Source of the DNA: Pleurodeles waltl
Taxonomy: Eukaryota > Chordata > Amphibia > Caudata > Salamandridae
Reading direction: 5' to 3'
Length of the DNA: 64,000 nt
Assembly: GCF_031143425.1 (NCBI RefSeq)
Contig: NC_090440.1
Coordinates: 1,266,211,123-1,266,275,122 of the forward strand
Position numbers and translations under genes: made by a program. Within the stretch, counting starts at the first letter, position 1. Every line of letters starts with the position of its first letter. The notes beneath the pieces were generated by a model. It saw only the letters and a list, made by a program, of their open reading frames with translations, did no database searches and had not been told where the DNA came from. Positions 22,463 to 33,536 of the stretch are shown one piece after another.

Positions 22463-23345
22463 CAATGGGCCTGGAGCCCCCTCGTGGATCTGGCGTGGTG
22501 CTGTCATCCGGCTGAGGTGCCCCACCTTCCCTTCCCCCTGAGGTGCCTGTTGTATTTCTATCTGATGCCCCAACAGTGTTCTCTCCGTTTTGCTCAGGTA
22601 TCGTGTGTGGGCCTCGCCCATGCATTTTGGGCCCAGTGGTCCACGGACATTGAATGGTGCATTACCTGGAATACTATTCGTGATGTATATTTTGTTAATA
22701 GTGTATATAGGTATATATTTGCTAACCTAATTTTGATATATTACAAAGGTTCCACTCATTTCCTTTTGTCTTTGCATTCATCCAGGGGGGTTGTTACTGT
22801 AATGTTTGTATATGCATTGGTGTGTGTATTGTAGTGGGTGAGGGTGGGGGTGGGGGTGGGAGTGGGGGTGTTGCGTGTGTGTGTCTCTGACTTTTGCCTC
22901 CCCCCTCCCCTATGTCGTAGGTGCAGTACTCACCGTTGTCTTCGGCGCCGGCGTTGCTGATGATCGTACAGGAGCAGGAAGACTGTCGCAGGGAGTATTT
23001 GGAGTTCCGGTTCCATGGTGTCCTCCTTCCTCGTGGAGTGTGTAGAAGTGAGCGTTTTCCCATTGAAATGGCTGTTTCCACCGTGTTTTTATCCGCGGTG
23101 AATCCGCCCCGGAAAAGGTGGCGGATTGGTAGGTTGTGATACTGTGGGCGGTACATTGTCTCCCGCCTGTCTGTTGGCGGTGACCGCCGCGCTGTTTGTT
23201 TGTACTGCCGTGGCGGTCGGAGTGTTAAAGTGGCTGTCTTTGTTGGCGGTTTCTGCCACGGTCATAATTGCCTTTTTTTTTCCGGCGGCCTGTTTGTGGT
23301 CTTACCACCGCTTTAACACCATCCGCCAGGGCTGTAATGACCACC
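22463..23345 (+). other. Right end region of Harbinger copy 1
   Basis: No gene. A (GGGGGT)n-like run at 22822-22870 is followed by a CpG-rich subterminal region (23080-23345) with many GGCGGT and ACCGCC motifs. These are probably transposase or Myb binding sites; this is inference. Confidence 0.5.
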
Positions 23346-23348
23346 TAA
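23346..23348. repeat. TAA target duplication, right (Harbinger copy 1)
   Basis: Partner of 15211-15213. The DIRS gag frame continues from here. Confidence 0.8.
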
Positions 23349-24180
23349 GTCTGCTACTGTTGATACTGCCAAACCCTATTTGATTTCAGATCCAGAAGAG
23401 GTTCCTATGTTCTACCCTAATGATATATGATGCCCTAATTATACAGAGTGATTCCCAACAGACCAAGTCAGTGAATATATGGCTTCCAGACTATGCTCTC
23501 CATTGGATAAACAAACAAGACCTAAATTAAGATCTGAATGCCCACACCTTTCTCTTCCTTCAAAAACCACAACTACCCCAGTATTGATCCAGCCTTTTTA
23601 ACTTTATTTTCTAAGTTTGGTAAGGACCCACGTAAGGGAGTAGATAAGTCATGCTCCACATGCCAGGACAAATTATTGGACATTTTGGGTCCCCTCATCA
23701 GTATTTTTGATTTGGCAGAAGCGGCGAGACTGGATGACAGTCCTATAAACCCAGATCACCTTTCTCTATGGGTACAGTGTGCTTTTGCCTACTAGGAAAT
23801 GCCAACTTCGCTATCACTCATGAGCTCAGAAAGGGGCTTCTATTAGAACTGGACCCTAAATTAGTCAATTTAGCGGCTGTAGATCCAGACATTAAGGCAG
23901 ACGGACTTCTTTTCAAAGATTCTTTTGTTAAAGACTTAACCAAAAATGACTCCACCTTTGCTTCATTCGATAAAGCCCAGCAATCCTCAAAGAAAATGGT
24001 CACACATTGTTTTTTTTCCAGGGCCGGCAGAGGCAGGAACTGCTTTGCCGGCTGATCCTACAACAACTAAGGTTATAGATGTTCCTACAATCAATCTCAT
24101 CAAGAATTTAAGCCTCAGTTCTATCCACAGGGAAGCAGAGGTTTCCGTGGCAGAGGCAACAAAGCTTCCAGATATCCCTA
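23346..24180 (+). pseudogene. DIRS gag, C-terminal part
   Basis: Resumes after the TAA duplication with a stretch reading DPEEVPMFYPNDI, then QVSEYMASRLCSPLDK, then FSKFGKDPRKGVDK (ORF 23538-23795), CQDKLLDILGPL, and after a frame change near 23790 LGNANFAITHELRKGLLLELDPKL. This matches the pattern of DIRS gag proteins: a helix-rich core with a cysteine and a conserved LGNAN block. The end, about 24000-24180, is basic. Several stops and at least two shifts are present. Confidence 0.8.
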
Positions 24181-24189
24181 CCAACCAGG

Positions 24190-24394
24190 TGAGTCCAGTT
24201 TCTGGCCTTCTGCTTGTAGGAGGTCATATTCGTCTGTTTCTTCCAAAATTACATATGATAACCTCAGATCCATGGGCTCTAGACTCAGTTCAAGGTTATA
24301 CTATAGAGCTCTACTCAGAACCTTTTCAACCAATACTTCCTCATCTTCCTCATTTCTCTTCCGAAATGTCATTCATCATTTCCCTAGAGATTCA
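24190..24394 (+). pseudogene. DIRS pol, N-terminal segment
   Basis: Reads LLLVGGHIRLFL then ITSDPWALDSVQGYTIEL, the block that opens pol in DIRS elements just before the RT. It is interrupted at 24394 by the 525-bp MITE and resumes at 24920. Confidence 0.8.
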
Positions 24395-24919
24395 GGCCCT
24401 GATTAGGAGTTTCGCGGGTGGAAAAGGCTGCCCGCCAAACTCCTGCAGGTCAGGAGACTGCCAGTGTGGTCTCCTTTCCGCTGGTCCTATTATATGTTTC
24501 CCCCTGGGCCAGCATGCGGAAACACAGTTTCTGCAGGCTGGCCCAGCAGGAAACGCACAACAACATTGATGTCGGCTCTATTATGAGCAATGCTATTGTG
24601 CGTCGTGGTGCACCAGCACCCATGGCGCAAATCACTTTCTGCAAAGCAGACAGTGATTTGTGCGATGGGGCTGGTCAGGCCGGCAAATGCACTGCCCATG
24701 CCAAGTGCATGGGCAGTGCAGAGGGCCTCCTGTGGCCCCCAGCACCCCATCTCTGCCACCATTTACATGCCGTTGAAACCGCCGGCAGAGAGAGGGTTCG
24801 TAATCCCAGGGACGCGCTGCTGCGGATTTGGAACACCATCACTGCCAAGCCATCTGGTCGGCAAAAAGTGGCGGTGCCGGCAGTCCAAACGTGGCACTTA
24901 TGCGGTCATAATGAGGCCC
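24395..24919. mobile_element. Harbinger-type MITE in DIRS pol (525 bp)
   Basis: The left end GGCCCTGATTAGGAG and the inward-read right end GGGCCTCATTATGAC pair imperfectly. TCA is duplicated at 24392-24394 and 24920-24922. The interior is GC-rich and resembles the elements at 6764 and 54835. It contains no gene; the long frames on both strands are composition artefacts. Confidence 0.82.
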
Positions 24920-25322
24920 TCAGTCTCTTTCACAAAAAGAAGCAATTTCTTCTAGCCATCTCCACCATTCTGTTTTTCTAAGTTCCATCTTTCTACTACA
25001 AAAGAAAAACAAGAATATTAGACCGGTTATCAACCTCAAACACTTCAACCAATTTGTACTGTATCGTCATTTCAAAATGGAAGCTATTATTAATCTCACA
25101 GACTCTCTTCTTCTTCACAATTGGGTGGTTTGCTTGGATTTACAGGATGGTTATCTTCAGTCACAATTTATCCTTCATACAGGAAATATCTTCAATTTCA
25201 ATGGCTAGGCCACTCTTATCACTTTACATCTTTTCCTTTCGGTCTATCTTCAGCTCCTTGGTGCTTCATCAAATTAATAAAGCCCGTAGTCACCTTTCTC
25301 AGGTCTCAAAGGATAAGACTGA
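24920..25322 (+). pseudogene. DIRS reverse transcriptase, first part
   Basis: RT motifs over several frames: RPVINLKHFNQFV, FKMEAIINLTDSLL, VCLDLQDGYLQS (first catalytic Asp region), HSYHFTSFPFGLSSAPWC (about 25220-25265) and FLRSQRIRL. This set, especially FPFGLSSAPW, is typical of DIRS RTs. The frame is cut at 25322 by Harbinger copy 2. The next DIRS codons, at 32276 onward, lead straight into the YLDD catalytic box. Confidence 0.88.
25320..25322. repeat. TGA target duplication, left (Harbinger copy 2)
   Basis: TGA here and at 32274-32276. Removing one copy restores the DIRS RT frame. Confidence 0.8.
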
Positions 25323-25699
25323 AGCCCTCATTGCGAGTTTGGCGGGTAGTAGACCGCAGCGGTAGAGATGGCGGTTGTACCACTGCGGGACTGGCGGTAT
25401 AGACCACCATTTTACGAGTACTGGGAAGGCAGCTGCAGAATACAGTCAAGCTTCCGTCCGAACTCTAAATGTGGCTGTTGCGGCAGAGGGCCTATTCAGG
25501 CAGGCAGTCAGACACTTTCCACCAACCGTATTACAAGGTTGCATACCGCCAGGACTTCTGGGGCGGTCTAACTGCAGTGAAAACCATGGTGGAAATGAAC
25601 ATCATAAAAGGAAGCACCCACCTTCTGGAACACAGGCACATTCGCCGGCGCCATGGCACTTGAATTGCAAGTCTTTCAATGATCCTGCTGGCCATTGAC

Positions 25700-26600
25700 A
25701 TCTGGGCCCAGCAACGCCAACATAGACACCAGCTGTAAATACCCCATCCTAGCACACACTGAAGGGAAGGACATTAGTACACACACACACATGCACAAAT
25801 GTACAGTCACCATACATATATGCACAAGGAAAGCCAGGACAAGCTATGTAGCATCGACACGGTGCCGTTGTAGGAAATATTATTGTAAATATAAAAAGTG
25901 TCATGACAACAACTATATACAAAATGCCACAAGGGCCATTGCTTCATTGTCCAAATGTCCAGGGGCAGTGGGTAGGTCATGGGTTAGGCGATTGGGAGTA
26001 GATGGAGAGGGGATGGTTGATAGGTCTGTACATGGATATGGTTTGGGTGCTGGTACATGGGTATTTCAAATGTGTGTGCTGGGTGTGTGTTGGGTGAATG
26101 AGTGTGGGCATAAAGGTGTACTGCCAGGAGAAATGGACGAGAAACAGGGAGATAGCAGGAGGATGTGTGAGTGAATGTTGGGGTGGTGTGTGCAGGTAGG
26201 GTGGATATGCTGCATGTGGTTGTGTTGACTGTTGTGGTGCGTGCAGATATGGTGTATGTGGTGCATGCATGGGGTCAGCTGCTATAATGATGATGGCAGT
26301 GACAGGACATGTGTCTGGACCTGGGACTGATGATGTGGTGTCTGCATGTGTGAGTGGCAATGTGACAGGTGGGGGGATCAAGGTAGGTAGTGGATGTTGG
26401 TGAGTGTGCATCTGAATGGTGGGTGTGTGCATGGTGGTGGTGGCATTTGTGGTGCATTTGAATGTCATTGCAGTCTGGGTTTGTTTGTGGGGATGGATGC
26501 TGGTATTAAAGTGTGCTTTGGATGGAAAATGGGAGAGGGATGTGGGAGTGGGGACAGGTAGTTTGAGGGGGTACAGAAAAAGAAGGAATACTGGCTGTCG
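25700..26600 (-). other. Right-arm region of Harbinger copy 2
   Basis: No supported gene. It corresponds to the long tail and 3' non-coding region of Myb-like B plus subterminal DNA. Rich in TG and GTG repeats on the plus strand (about 26030-26470), which generate spurious minus-strand frames rich in His, Thr and Pro. Confidence 0.5.
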
Positions 26601-28491
26601 TCAATGAGGAGGCCAGAGTCTTAAATAATCTCTGAAGGGCAGAAAGGGCACCATGAATGCCTTTGACTGTTGCATTTGGGATACCAGTCCCTGGATGGCA
26701 TTCACAATGGTTGTCTGCCCAACAGAGATGGACCTCAGGATGTCAATAGCCTACTCATTGAGGGCAGCAGGGTTGACTGGGGCAGGGGCCGAGGTGCCTG
26801 CAGCAAAGGAGATGCCAACTCTCCTGGGTGAGCGGGCATGGGCAACTGGGTGGGGAGCTACAGGGAGGGCACTGGTGGTAAAGGGGATGGCGGACAAGGA
26901 TGATGCAGGCATAGGGCCTGAAGGTTCAGCCACCACCACGGAGTCACCATCAGAGGAAGAATCTGATGATGGTGTAGATGTTCCTGTCTCCCCTGTGGTG
27001 CTCCACTCAACCTCTGTCCCACTGGTCCCCTCAGCTCAACTGGCATCAGCCTCCTGGGTCCCATGGGATGCAGCTTCCCCACTTGCCGGTGCCCCTTCTA
27101 CTTCATCAGATAATGCTGTTGCACACAAAGACAGAGGAGCAGAGGCAGGGATGGTGGTACATTAAGAGAGAGGGAGCAAGTGGTCAATGCCAGCACAACA
27201 GCCACATAAAAGTCACTACAACATACTCCAGTGCCATGTTATTACATGCCATGCCTTCACACACACATGCCACTGCAATGATAGCCCATGCGTGCCACCT
27301 CAGCCATGTACATGAGTTTCATACATGCTGATACACATTAAATCCTGTACAGGATGAAAGCCATACCCTCAACACATGTCTGACCCACCACATTGACCAA
27401 TGGCTCTATACAATCACTAGATCCAAACTTTATACCCTACGACTGTTAGGAGGCATACATTTTAACAGCCACATAACCCAAGCACATATGTATGGTGTGA
27501 AACCTCAGATTTTGCAGACTACACATACACCACATCCCAGCAGACACCAGATAGGGAGATGGCCCCAGCAACACTGATTGGATAGTTGGGAGTAAAATGT
27601 GTGTGAACTCCAGAAGCAGGAACCCTGTCCACATCTAAGCCCCTGCTCATATACTACACAGTTGCCCTGTCATCGATGCCCCTTAGCAGTAAGGTCAACC
27701 CCAACTCACATCCTGCACGCCATATGAACACATGTATGTAGCACATCCGGCATCAGTGTGTCCCAAGCCTAGTCATACAGTAGCTACGTAGCACACATTC
27801 CACAGCCTTCACAAACCGCACAGGCTGCACCTATCACTCACCACATAACCTAAGTACAAATGTGAACTCACCCCTTTGTGGCTGCTGTGCTGCCCTCAAG
27901 TGCCCATCCACCTCAGGGTATGCCATTGCTGAAATGCGGGACATATGGGGGGGTCAGGGTCCAACAGGCACCCCTCCCTCATTGGGAGGACGTCCCCTGC
28001 TGGGCCTCACAGGTCTTCCTCACCCAGTGTCGCAGGTCCTCGCACCGCTTCCTGCAGTGGATGTTCTGCCAGGCATGGACACTCAGACACTCAGGGTCCA
28101 CACTTGCTTGGCGATGACACTCCAGATCCCCTTCTTTTGATGGGCGCTCACCTGCATGGATAACACAGAGAAAAGACAGTCATGTAGCGTGGCATCTTAG
28201 GGACTGCATTGGACACAAAACATCACCTGAACATACGCACATTTCAGCCTTCCAGTTGTCCTCACAGCCCTCAGCCAGGTCCTTCCACAAGTCATTCATC
28301 CTCGTCCCAAGGGGGGGCATCCACATTTGTACCACTTACAGACCGTACAATCATAGTGCACTCACCTGCTGCCCTGGTGCCCCATACAACTGGGCATACA
28401 GGGGTAGGACACCCTACACAAGCTTCTCACGTCCTTCCTGTGAGAAGGCTGGATCCCTATCCTCTGCAGCATGTGAAATCTTGGCTACCAT
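26600..28491 (-). pseudogene. Harbinger Myb/SANT-like protein B (copy 2), decayed
   Basis: Exon 1 (28491-28366) begins MVAKISHAAEDRDPAFS, carries one stop, and ends YAQLYGAPGQ at a GTGAGT donor. Exon 2 (28151-27872) begins VSAHQKKGIW and, after stops and shifts, ends AYPEVDGHLRAAQQPQ at a GTGAGT donor. Exon 3 starts near 27115. The block at about 26870-26650, read antisense, matches the AAGTSAPAPVNPAALNE and VGQTTIVNAIQG segments of copy 1. The exon count, donors and order match copy 1, so homology is firm, but the gene cannot be functional. Confidence 0.7.
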
Positions 28492-28554
28492 TGGCAAAAC
28501 ACAGCAGCACAAGCAGTGGAGGTATACTCAACATGAGTGCCAGGAGTAAAGCGA

Positions 28555-28682
28555 ACATGAGCACATGAAATGGCAGTCACAGCTTCGTCACCATCGGTGG
28601 TGATCGCCATTGGCTCATGTCTCCCATAGGCAACCATGTTAACCAATGAGGAGTTGCACAGCGGTTGTGACTGCCTACTGCC
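28555..28682. promoter_or_regulatory. Degraded bidirectional promoter (copy 2)
   Basis: Mirror-image remnant of the CCAAT/ATTGG region of copies 1 and 3: ATTGG at 28608-28612 and CCAAT at 28644-28648 lie between Myb-like B and the transposase remnant. Confidence 0.4.
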
Positions 28683-29516
28683 TTGAGGTCTTATGCCATG
28701 AAACATATTGGCAGCTACATCAGGTTCCCCCAGCGTGACGGTCTGCCCACTGTGAAAGCAGCCTTCTACGCTGTTGCACATGTCCGACATGTGATCAGGG
28801 CTATTGATGGGACCCACGTTGCCCTGGTGCCACACAGGAGGAGTGAACAGGTGTTTAGGAACTGTAAAAACTTCTACTCAACCAATGTTCAGGTGGTATG
28901 TCTCACAGACCTCTACATCACTCAAGTGACTGCCCGGTTCCCAGGGTGAGTGCATGATGCCTACATACTGCGGAACAGCAGTATCCCACACCTGATGGCA
29001 CCACTGCAAATGAATTGTGCCTGGCTCATTGGTATGTATCGTGTCATATGTGTGCCTCTGTATTCTGCACACTCCATACCACCTTCCAAATTTACCTACA
29101 GTTTTCAATATGCCTATTACCTCTGTGCACACAGGTGACTCGGGTTATCCCAACCTGCCATGGCTACTGACACCTCTCACGTATCTGACTACCGCAGCAG
29201 AAAACCATTTCAATGAGTCCCATTGTAGGACTCGACGGGTAGTCAAATGCACTTTAGAGTGCTGAAAGCCAGATTCAGATGCCTGCACCTTACTGGAGGG
29301 GCCCTACTGTACAGAACAGCAAAAGTGTGCCAGATCATTGTAGCGTGCTGCATATTGCACAATTTGGATACCAGACGTCATATCCCATTACTGGATGCTG
29401 AGGAGGGTACAGCTGTGTCAGTGGCTGATGAAGAGGACATGGGGAGTGATGAGAAGGATGATGACGAGGATGCAGCTGATTCCAGAGCTGAGCTGATACA
29501 ACAATACTTCCACTGA
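28683..29516 (+). pseudogene. Harbinger DDE transposase (copy 2), N-terminally deleted
   Basis: Covers the DDE core only. IDGTHVALV gives the first Asp. VHDAYILRNSS is preceded by an in-frame TGA at 28947-28949. A 103-bp GT-AG intron (29032-29134) comes next, then GDSGYPNLPWLLTPL with the second Asp. Near 29240 the block equivalent to the catalytic-Glu motif is altered (RRVVKCTL) and the frame shifts before LKARFRCLHLTGGALL. The acidic tail ends LIQQYFH. Compared with copies 1 and 3 the N-terminal helical third is deleted. The Glu position reads Lys in the visible frame, so it is inactive twice over. Confidence 0.85.
29032..29134 (+). other. Intron in transposase gene (copy 2)
   Basis: Donor GTATGT, acceptor CACACAG, placed directly before the GDSGYPN codons. 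Copy 3 has a 98-bp intron at the same site; copy 1 has none. Confidence 0.75.
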
Positions 29517-29981
29517 CATACAGGTATGTATCAGAGCCATGCTATGTAATCAGTAGCAATGTCTGCCATGTGCAAGGCTGCTAAGAGGGTTGTGTATTCA
29601 ATGTGGGTGCAGTGTGCAGACATTACTTTTGATGTGCTGCTGTTAACTGTATTACAGAACTTGTAAATGATTGCTCCCCCTTCTGGCACTGTCACATAAA
29701 TTGGTAGGACAGTGGTCTTCCTGTTACATATGTGATGGCTGCATATAATGTACTCATGGTAGATAAAAACGTAGACAGAAACTGTGCTCAAAGGTGTTTA
29801 TTTTTATAATGCAAGTGCAAGGGCTGATGAGTGGGGTCATGGCGAGTGGGATCATCAGAGTACTTAGCTCACCTGTGGGGAATCGTTGTGCAATATGATG
29901 GCCATGTGAAAAAGGTGTTATGACAGTGGACAGTAAACAGGGTTTTGCTGTGACACCTAAGTGGGTATGTTCTGAAGTGGC

Positions 29982-31671
29982 TCACTTCTTGGCAGTGGTC
30001 TTGGCATCAGTGGAGTCTGGATGTCTGATTGGACATCCTCGCTTGCATGGGGGCTCCTCAGCTACAGGAAAAGGGGTGCTGGTGTCCTGCGTGTCCTGTG
30101 GCAGGGCCTCCATTCCACTGGTTGCGGCTGACGTGGAGTGCTCAGATGTGATCTGGCTTATGGTAGGGGCCTGCTGTTGAGGGTGGACTGACCCTGGATG
30201 GGACATGTTCCGTCAGCACCCTTGCTATGGTGGCCATGGTGGCATTGTGGGTCTGCCACTGCTGATGGTTCTCCCTCTTTAGCCTCTGGGTCTCCTGTAG
30301 GGTAGTGAGAATCTGGGCCATTGGTTTGCTGGTATGCATCCAGGACCTGGTTGTGGGCCTCCTGGCTAGTCTGATGTTGTTGCTGCCCCCTCCCTCAGAT
30401 CACGGATCCCCTCCCACTAGCCCTGGCCACCTGTGACCATGGCACAGTGTGCCCACTCCCAGTAGCACCAATGCCTTCATTGTATGGGGCGGGTGCCCTT
30501 GACTCAGGCCCCTGTACTGTGAGACACACCTCTAATTGAATGGTCCCTGAGGCACAGGTTTGGGGACGAGTGGCTAGCTGTGGTGTTGTAGCCACATGGG
30601 AGGGAGGTTTGGGGTATCTAAGCTGGGGCTGCTGGAGGTGGACTGGCCAGTCACCCCAGATGGCCAAGGAATTTCGTCGTCCTAGAGACATCCACTGGGG
30701 CCTTCATCCGGGGAGGGCTGTCTGACCCTGGCATCCTTTGCTGGATGGCAGTAGCAGAGTTAGCTGTGGATGGAAAGGGCGAGAGTTATTATGTGGAAAT
30801 GTCATTGTAGTGTCATGGTGTGCCGCTTGCAGTGGGTGGAATCATTACCCAGGGATGGCAATGACATTTGCAGCAATGCTAACACTGCATAGTAAATGGC
30901 CTTTGAGCCATGTTTGTCATAGCAATTGTAGTTGTGGGTTTGCTATTTGACATTGCTGTAATTGGCGTTGGTAGTGAGGTGGTGTTGGCTATCAGTCTGG
31001 GTGGGCTGTGGGATGAATGTCCATCGAGGGGCACCATTGTGAGGTGTGAATAGGACTCAGATCAGGCATGCCTAGTGATGGATTGTGGGAGTGGTAGTTG
31101 AGGAGATAGTGAAGATTTAGCATGCATTGTGCGGGGTGGGTGTATGGATGGTGGGAGGGGGTGGTGTGGCATGCAGAGTAGGAAGGTGGGGTGATAGTGG
31201 GGGGTGCATTCTTGAGGTTTGTGATATGATGGGGAGTGGTAGGTGCATGGGAGGCATGCAGAACTGCAGTGATTAGCGCTCAGGGGGGTGTAGGTTCCTT
31301 ACCAGTATCACTCCCTCCTATGATTTCTGTCAGGCCCTCAGGATGCATGATGTCCAAGACCATCTCCTTCCAGGTTGTCAGGTCAGGGGGAGGAGGTGGG
31401 GTTCCACCGCCAGTCTTGTTGATGGCGATGTTGTGCCGGGACGCCATGGAACGGACCTTCCCCCTGAGGTAGTTTCACCACTTTCTGATGTCCTCCTTTG
31501 TGCGTGGGTAGCTGCTAACTGCGTTCACCCTGTCGGGGATCCTCCACCATAGCTGGCCATTGCTGTTTGCTGGACTTGTGCTCCTATCAGTTGTGGCTCA
31601 ACTCTGACGATCTCATCCACCATGACCCGCAACTCATTGTCGATGAAGCGTGGGTACTTGTGGCGTGACAT
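29982..31671 (-). pseudogene. Harbinger Myb/SANT-like protein A (copy 2), decayed
   Basis: Starts at 31671 reading MSRHKYPRFIDNELRVMVDE then EIVRVEPQLIGAQVQQTAMA. The frame shifts at about 31545. The rest of the SANT domain continues in other frames to a GTAAGG donor near 31302. The C-terminal exon ends 30206-29982 with TSEHSTSAATSGMEALPQD and a basic tail (TDAKTTAKK), matching the tail of copy 1. An AATAAA on the minus strand lies at 29802-29797. It converges on the transposase, as in copy 1. Confidence 0.72.
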
Positions 31672-32273
31672 GTTGGGGGGATGCTTGCTATGCATGTGAG
31701 GTGCATCGCGGGCGGATGATTTTTGTGGGAGTGCGTGGTACTTATGTGAGGTGCAGTGCAGGCGGATGATTGTTGTAGGGGTGCGTGCAATGTGTGAATT
31801 AATGCTCAATGTGCAGTGTTTTGTGGGTCGTATATCTCTGGCTCGTGGTGATCTTCGCAAGGGTTTGTAGGGGTGTGAGGGGGTTTGTATTATAATGTGG
31901 TGAACAGGTGTGTGTGTATATGTTTCAGGTGTGGGGTATTCGGGCTGTCCAATCTGTTGTTGCCTTCTATTGGCTGTGATATTCTAGCCTGCTGCGATGT
32001 ACACCGCCAAAGGTTTACCATTGTGCATGTATGCTGTGTTGAATTGTAACTCATAATATGGCGGCCAAAATGGTGTAGGCGTGGCGGGCCTGGCGGATGG
32101 ACAGCCACTCTTTTGCAGTGAGTGGCACTGGTGGGGATTTCTGGCTGTGTTTTGTTGGCTTGGTGTTTGTGACTCATAATACGATGGACACTGTACCGCT
32201 ACCACTGGTGGGATGGTGGTGGGACTTTGCATGGTGGTCTTGCCCAAAGGCCGCCAAACTCGTAATGAGGGCC

Positions 32274-32276
32274 TGA
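32274..32276. repeat. TGA target duplication, right (Harbinger copy 2)
   Basis: Partner of 25320-25322. Confidence 0.8.
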
Positions 32277-33190
32277 ATATTTATCTGGATGACATCCTCA
32301 TTATGAGCCAAAGCGTAACCTCCCTACAGAACCATATTCATCTAACCTGTTCTCTCCTTTCAGATCTAGGTTTCTTGATCAACAAAGAGAAATCTCTTCC
32401 ATCTCCTACTCAACAGATAGAATTTCTAGGTTTCCTCATTAATTCAAACTCAGTTTCTTTGCATCTTCTTTCAGCAAAAGTAAATTCCATAAAATCTGGG
32501 ATTCTTCCAAAATTATGCAGCTCGATAATCTCACTCAGATCCCTAACAATGATAGGGGGTCTACTCTCTTCTTCAATCCAGGCTGTATTCCCAGTTCCTC
32601 TTCATTATCGAATACTTCAGAGATTCAAAATTTGTCATCTCCTAAAAGGTCTTTCTTACTCAGACAACATTTCTCTAGACCAAAATTCTCCACTAGAATT
32701 GCAATGGTGGACAGACCATTTAGATGCCTGGAATGTCAGGACTATCTTTGCATCAGCCACAGATCTTGTATTAGAATCAGATGGAAGTCGCACCTGATGG
32801 GGCTCCCGCTGTGGACCAATATCGAATGGAGGTTCATAGTTATTAGAGGAGTCCAGCTGGCACATCAATTGTTTAGAGATGCTTGCAGGCTCCTTTGCCA
32901 TCATAAGTCTTGCAAAGAACAGAATAGGTTGTTCCATTATTCTCCGTGTGGACAATATCTCTGCCGCCTAATACATAAACCATCTAGGCAGCACCAAATC
33001 AAAACTCCTAACAGAACTGGCCAAAGCTTTCTGGAACTTTTCCTATTAAACCAAATTGATGTTTCTGCCCGATTTCTTCCAGGCAACCTGAATTCAGTAA
33101 CAGATTGGCTTTCCCCACACCTTCAGGATTCCAGTGATTGGAAACTCCACCATTCAACAAACTTCACCAAAAGTGATGTCCTTTTCACAT
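32274..33190 (+). pseudogene. DIRS reverse transcriptase second part and RNase H
   Basis: The RT resumes two codons before the catalytic YLDD (32282-32293) and continues SLQNHIHLTCSLLSDLGFLI, IEFLGFLI and a thumb region to about 32796 in one frame. RNase H follows across frame changes. Recognisable blocks are a degenerate DNISAA-like strand near 32950, SKLLTELAKAFW (about 33000-33040) and FLPGNLNSVTDWLS (about 33075-33115). RT-RNase H copies the RNA into the DIRS circle intermediate. The order RT then RNase H, followed by the recombinase, is the DIRS order. Confidence 0.85.
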
Positions 33191-33536
33191 AGATCTCTTT
33201 GCGTCACGTCTCAACTCTCATTTTTCTCAATTTTTCAGCTGGCACCCAGACCTCTAGCACGATCCTCAGATACTTTCTTACTGTATCGGTCAACTTAAAA
33301 AAACTACACTTTTCCGCTTTTTTATCATGATAAACAGAGTTCTTGCACAAGTCAGACGCCGGCAAGCATCTGTAGTCCTAATAACCCCTTTTTGACAATC
33401 TCATGTATGGTTCCATCCTCTTCTGGAATTAAACAACAACTTTCCAGTTCTCCTAACTTCTTTTCGGGATCTTCTCCTAGACTCTCGTAACCAACCTCGC
33501 AATCTAATTATAGACAATTCCCTTGCCCGCTCAGCT
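33191..33536 (+). other. DIRS spacer between RNase H and recombinase
   Basis: Still DIRS-derived. Short pieces in shifting frames (SHRSLCVTSQLSFFS, LAPRPLARSSDTFLLY) match the linker usually found here. No separate gene. Confidence 0.5.

Larger units (their letters stand above)
15214..23345 (+). mobile_element. Harbinger copy 1, three-gene element
   Basis: An 8132-bp PIF/Harbinger DNA transposon inserted in DIRS gag. The left end starts GGGGGTCATTACAAC; the right end read inward starts GGTGGTCATTACAGC. A TAA is duplicated on both sides. Gene plan: Myb-like A (+, 15814-17285), DDE transposase (-, 18822-17765) and Myb-like B (+, 19251-21908). All three genes carry stops or shifts. GC content is well above that of the DIRS host. 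Confidence 0.92.
25323..32273 (-). mobile_element. Harbinger copy 2, inverted, three-gene element
   Basis: A 6951-bp relative of copy 1 in opposite orientation, inserted in the DIRS RT. The left end starts AGCCCTCATTGCGAGTTTGG; the right end read inward starts GGCCCTCATTACGAGTTTGG. TGA is duplicated. The plan is the mirror image of copy 1: Myb-like A on minus (31671-29982), DDE transposase on plus (28683-29516), Myb-like B on minus (28491-26600). It is more decayed, and the N-terminal third of the transposase gene is missing. Confidence 0.92.

Noticed and set aside
25977..26468. 163-codon minus-strand frame rich in His and Thr
   Set aside because: Arises from (GTG)n/(TG)n low-complexity DNA in the right arm of Harbinger copy 2.
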